A stretch of 49,676 bases of DNA from Enterococcus_E cecorum_B (lineage in GTDB: Bacteria; Bacillota; Bacilli; Lactobacillales; Enterococcaceae): contig CAMMST010000013.1 of NCBI GenBank assembly GCA_946499615.1, forward strand, positions 1-49,676. Reading direction: 5' to 3'. This document shows positions 46,984 to 49,676 of this stretch, piece by piece; within the stretch, counting starts at the first letter, position 1, and each line of letters opens with the position of its first letter. Made by a program: the position numbers and the translations under genes. The notes under the pieces are model-generated. The model was given only the letters and a program-made list of their open reading frames with translations. It searched no databases and had not been told where the DNA came from.

Positions 46984-47445
46984 ATGATTCAACCAATTGT
47001 CAAAGATCAACTGTGTTTTGCTTTATATCAAGCACAAAAAGAATTCAATCGCCTATATAGTAAGATTTTAGCGCCCTTTGAATTAACCTATCCGCAATAC
47101 TTAACGCTATTAGCTTTGTACGAAAAAGACCATTTAAGCGTTTCAGAATTGGGTGAGATTTTGTCTTTGGATAGTGGGACGCTGACTCCTTTAATCAAAC
47201 GCCTTGAAGCAAGAGAATATGTCATGCGCACGCGAGATTTTAATGATGAACGTCGCGTATTGATTTCTCTAACGCCAAAAGCCAAGGAAGTGAAAGAGGA
47301 CTTACTGCAAACGGTCGGGCATTGTTTAAGTGATTTGACGTCGGATGAAACGTATTATTTTTCTTTGATGCAACAACTGCAAACACTTACTCAAACCTTA
47401 GGAGGACTCAATCATGAAGAAAATTTACGAAACAAAAGTAACTAG
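46984..47445 (+). CDS. ohrR: OhrR-type MarR-family repressor
   Basis: A 153-residue MarR-fold repressor with the peroxide-sensing Cys11 in DQLCFALY, the conserved sensor motif of OhrR, plus the winged helix SVSELGEILSLDSGTLTPLI and DERRVLISLT wing. Oxidation of the Cys by organic hydroperoxides would release the DNA. It overlaps ohr by 32 nt; AAAGGAAAAG precedes the ATG. Confidence 0.9.
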   Translation: MIQPIVKDQLCFALYQAQKEFNRLYSKILAPFELTYPQYLTLLALYEKDHLSVSELGEILSLDSGTLTPLIKRLEAREYVMRTRDFNDERRVLISLTPKAKEVKEDLLQTVGHCLSDLTSDETYYFSLMQQLQTLTQTLGGLNHEENLRNKSN

Positions 47446-47818
47446 TATCGGTGGACGCGAAGGAGAAGTCTTTTCACCAGATCGCTCTTTTGCCTTTAAA
47501 ACAACAGCTCCAGGTAAACGTGTCGAAAATGCAACCAACCCAGAACAATTATTCGCAGCGGCATACAGTGCGTGCTTTAATGGTGCATTAGGCTTAGTAA
47601 TGGAAAACGCTGGCGAAACTTACCCAAGTGAAGTGAGTGCACGTGTATCCTTAATGTCTGATGAAGTAGAAGGATTTAGCGTAGCCGTGACTTTAGAAGT
47701 TCATCTTGAAGGCGCAACAAAAGAAAAAGCTGAAGAATTAGTCGCAGCCGCTCACCAAGTATGTCCTTACTCAAAAGCAACTCGCAACAATATCGATGTA
47801 CAATTCGAAATTATTTAA
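47414..47818 (+). CDS. ohr: organic hydroperoxide resistance protein (Ohr/OsmC family)
   Basis: A thiol peroxidase that reduces fatty-acid and other organic hydroperoxides. The 134-residue protein has the two catalytic Cys at 54 (NPEQLFAAAYSACF) and 117 (VCPYSKATR), both in canonical context. It starts inside the ohrR 3' end, behind AGGAGG, and is followed by a strong terminator. Confidence 0.93.
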   Translation: MKKIYETKVTSIGGREGEVFSPDRSFAFKTTAPGKRVENATNPEQLFAAAYSACFNGALGLVMENAGETYPSEVSARVSLMSDEVEGFSVAVTLEVHLEGATKEKAEELVAAAHQVCPYSKATRNNIDVQFEII

Positions 47819-47827
47819 TGATAAACC

Positions 47828-47873
47828 TAAACCCACCCAGCTAAGCATCTAAGCCTAGTTGGGTGGGTTTTTT
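47828..47873. terminator. bidirectional terminator after ohr
   Basis: AAACCCACCCA and TGGGTGGGTTT form a GC-rich stem with further pairing inside, followed by a T-run. It also touches the stop codon of the convergent gene at 47872. Confidence 0.85.
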
Positions 47874-48651
47874 ATCTATAGAAATTTAACTCGTGGTCTA
47901 AAAATCTAAAGCTAAATTTTATCTTTGTTATACAAGCAAGTAACAATCTACGTACAAGTGAAAACACAACATACTGTCTATTTGTTGCAATTTCTACTCT
48001 TTCAGCAGTTTGGACATCTTGATATTCTATGATGACATGATTCACCAAAGCCGGATTTTCGTATAATCTCTGAAAATCTTCATCCGTAGCTAGTTTACCC
48101 TGATAATACAAATCAGCACTAAGCGTATTTTCTTTTTCTACATAATAAGCTTTTAGTACGTAATCATTTGCTTGCGATTGTTCATCTGAAGCTTCTACCA
48201 TCTTCTTCAAAAAGCGGTGGGCGCAAACTTCATCATAATCCACTTCAAAATCATATGCATCATTATCTAGCCATTCGATAAATTCATCTCGCTCTACAGG
48301 TGTATACCAATGAGACATAAAATCTTGTACCCGATATGGCTCAGAGATTGGAGAAATCATAAATACATATTTATCTGGGTCCACTTGTGCCTTTTGAAAA
48401 CGTGACATAAAATGCATGATACCCATCAAGTCATAATGAATATAATAACGTTTGATTACCTTTCTTTCACGAAGACATTCAATCATTCGCAAATCAGTCT
48501 TTATGTCTACAAAACGTTCAAATAAAGTAAAGCGACCTTCATACTGTTCATTTTGATCATACACCTTAAACCCTCTATTCGCACAACCCTTTAACGTAAC
48601 GATACCAAATGTTTCATAAAAAAGTTGCGGCTCCACACTTTCAATTGTCAA
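47872..48651 (-). CDS. hypothetical protein, family not recognised
   Basis: About 259 residues, acidic, Tyr/Phe-rich (LMGIMHFMSRFQKAQVD, DNDAYDFEVDYDEV), no signal peptide or clear membrane segment, no motif I recognise. The start is uncertain: the frame opens at a TTG at 48678 inside the terminator of the upstream gene, so I prefer the TTG at 48651, with AGGA 7 nt before it. No ATG occurs until well into the protein. It lies between ohr (convergent) and an FMN reductase (same strand). Possibly expressed only by read-through. Confidence 0.55.
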   Translation of the reverse strand: MTIESVEPQLFYETFGIVTLKGCANRGFKVYDQNEQYEGRFTLFERFVDIKTDLRMIECLRERKVIKRYYIHYDLMGIMHFMSRFQKAQVDPDKYVFMISPISEPYRVQDFMSHWYTPVERDEFIEWLDNDAYDFEVDYDEVCAHRFLKKMVEASDEQSQANDYVLKAYYVEKENTLSADLYYQGKLATDEDFQRLYENPALVNHVIIEYQDVQTAERVEIATNRQYVVFSLVRRLLLACITKIKFSFRFLDHELNFYR

Positions 48652-48667
48652 ACTCTTTTCCTGAAGC

Positions 48668-48706
48668 ACAAAAAACAAGCACCCTCTAGTGAAAAAGGAT
48701 GCTTGC
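48668..48706 (-). terminator. terminator of the FMN reductase gene
   Basis: CAAGCATCC pairs with GGGTGCTTG (minus strand; 48697-48705 with 48676-48684), followed by six T. It lies within the 5' end of the longest frame of the next gene. Confidence 0.8.
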
Positions 48707-48719
48707 TTGATTCTACAAA

Positions 48720-49262
48720 TTATAAAGCAGCTAATAATTGTTCTGCTTGTTTTTCTAAGCTTGCTTGTGCTTCATCAGTTAAGACTAATTCACCAGTTCC
48801 CCAAGCTTCGTCGTTTACGCGTGTGCCAGTGAAGTCACCAACCACTTGTGTACGGATGAATGGTAATAATGCTTGGTAGGCAGCGAATAATTGATCATGT
48901 CCGCCGTTTGCTACTGAAGAAACAGTAACCACTTTGTCTTGTAATGCTGAAGGGCCAGTTGGATCAGATAAATCTAATGCACGGCTTGCCCAGTCTAATA
49001 AGTTTTTAACTGGTCCAGGGATGGCAAAGTTGTAAATTGGTGAGAAAATCCAGATTGCATCAGCTGCTTGGATTGCTTCACGAACTTTGGCAACAGATGG
49101 TAGCACAGGTGTTTCTAAGTCTTGGTTGAACACTGGTACTTCTTTATAGTCTAAATATGTAACGTTTGCTTTACCTGCTAATGCTTGTTCTGCTTTAGCG
49201 GCTAATTGATGGTTAAATGAACCTTCACGTAATGAACCAACGATAAATAAAATGTTTTTCAT
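48720..49262 (-). CDS. NADPH-dependent FMN reductase family protein
   Basis: A 180-residue flavodoxin-like reductase. GSLREGSFNHQLA (phosphate-binding loop) and SPIYNFAIPGPVKNLLDWASR (flavin/dimer motif) place it in the NADPH-dependent FMN reductase group, which includes azoreductases, chromate reductases and quinone reductases. Monocistronic with its own promoter and terminator. Physiological substrate not evident. Confidence 0.88.
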   Translation of the reverse strand: MKNILFIVGSLREGSFNHQLAAKAEQALAGKANVTYLDYKEVPVFNQDLETPVLPSVAKVREAIQAADAIWIFSPIYNFAIPGPVKNLLDWASRALDLSDPTGPSALQDKVVTVSSVANGGHDQLFAAYQALLPFIRTQVVGDFTGTRVNDEAWGTGELVLTDEAQASLEKQAEQLLAAL

Positions 49263-49299
49263 AAGTTGTTAATTCCTTTCATTTCTTGATTACGTTCTT

Positions 49300-49328
49300 A
49301 GTTTAGCCAAAAAAATTTAGAAATGCAA
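49300..49328 (-). promoter_or_regulatory. promoter of the FMN reductase gene
   Basis: Minus-strand -35 TTGCAT (complement 49323-49328), 17-bp spacer, -10 TAAACT (complement 49300-49305). The rest of the ~280-bp gap to the next gene is AT-rich and holds only the two promoters. Confidence 0.6.
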
Positions 49329-49474
49329 ACAACAAAACTCGACAAATGTTGTAAAACTCTAAGATATAGAAAAATTTTATCACGACATATCAATTTATGT
49401 TTATTTCAAAATACATTACGTCCTATATATTTTTTACAGTTTTAAATATGTCACACATTAATTTGATATTATGC

Positions 49475-49502
49475 TTGTATTTTATTTTATATGTGCTATA
49501 AT
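49475..49502 (+). promoter_or_regulatory. promoter of the ccpN-like gene
   Basis: -35 TTGTAT (49475-49480), 16-bp spacer, -10 TATAAT (49497-49502). TATGTCACAC upstream and TATGACACATAT downstream are possible regulator sites. Confidence 0.6.
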
Positions 49503-49539
49503 ACAATCAATATGACACATATATGGAAGAAGGGATCTT

Positions 49540-49676
49540 ATGGAACTGAGTCCTCGTCAGCAGCAAATCTTAGACATCGTGAAGGCCCAACAACCTTTAA
49601 GCGGTGAAAAAATTGCTGAAGAACTAGGCATTTCCCGAGCTACTTTGCGCAGTGACCTCTCGTTTTTAACTTTGGC
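49540..49676 (+). CDS. ccpN: CcpN-like HTH (CBS-domain) regulator, 5' part
   Basis: Only the first 45 codons are in the window. LSPRQQQILDIVKAQQPLSGEKIAEELGISRATLRSDLSFL (in parts) is a DeoR-type helix-turn-helix closely resembling the start of Bacillus CcpN, which represses gluconeogenic genes and carries two CBS domains. GAAGGG precedes the ATG. The CBS part lies outside the window, so the assignment is provisional. Confidence 0.7.
   Translation, partial: MELSPRQQQILDIVKAQQPLSGEKIAEELGISRATLRSDLSFLTL

Overview
The window is low-GC Firmicute chromosome, most likely from an Enterococcus or a very close relative. The evidence is the housekeeping order ispE / purR-glmU-prs, a NapA-type Na+/H+ antiporter very like the E. 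hirae protein, a CstR/CoA-persulfide-reductase sulfide locus, an AdcABC zinc transporter and a CcpN-like regulator. Assignments rest on motifs and family recall; no search was run. No rRNA, tRNA or CRISPR array was seen.

Layout. 1-590: 3' part of an ISL3-type insertion sequence whose right end lies 6 bp from the prs stop codon. 0.6-4.3 kb: prs, glmU and purR, with an odd repeat-bearing intergenic module between glmU and its terminator. 4.5-8.4 kb: a lone HipA-like kinase and the adcACB zinc operon behind a Zur-like operator. 8.4-11 kb: a tandemly duplicated putative small-RNA unit and a three-gene ABC-2 transporter. 11-15 kb: pepF, coiA, ispE and a small gene broken by an in-frame stop. 15.1-18.5 kb: an Rgg-type regulator with an ABC exporter, then an AbrB-antitoxin/RelE-ParE-toxin module bracketed by copies of a 30-bp-periodic repeat. 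18.6-28.1 kb: a catabolic cluster for a sugar acid. It holds a DUF1537 four-carbon acid sugar kinase, Fe-alcohol dehydrogenase, PdxA2-type dehydrogenase, cytosolic BNR-propeller protein, DapA/KDG-type aldolase, SLC13-type permease and VOC protein, with a divergent PrpR-like regulator in the middle.

28.2-34 kb is an accessory island: an XRE regulator with DUF3278-like membrane proteins and twin operators, a DUF1016 PD-(D/E)XK nuclease next to a decayed fragment of itself, an orphan HicB, and a two-gene AbiE-like cassette between 74-bp direct repeats. 34-40.4 kb: gluconate kinase with 6-phosphogluconate dehydrogenase, an RpiR regulator, and a 6-phospho-alpha-glucosidase/PTS operon under a cre site. 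40.57-41.35 kb: a complete type III toxin-antitoxin locus (ToxN/AbiQ-like), with promoter, 2.2 tandem 41-nt RNA repeats, attenuator hairpin and toxin gene. 41.4-49.7 kb: PadR/DUF1129-type membrane operon, napA, the CstR-controlled persulfide operon with two operators, ohrR-ohr, an unknown protein, an FMN reductase and the start of a ccpN-like gene.

The strongest candidates for little-described biology are the sugar-acid cluster with its sigma-54-activator-like but GAFTGA-less regulator, the type III TA locus, the repeat-flanked AbiE-like cassette, the 30-bp-periodic terminator repeats, and the duplicated small-RNA unit.
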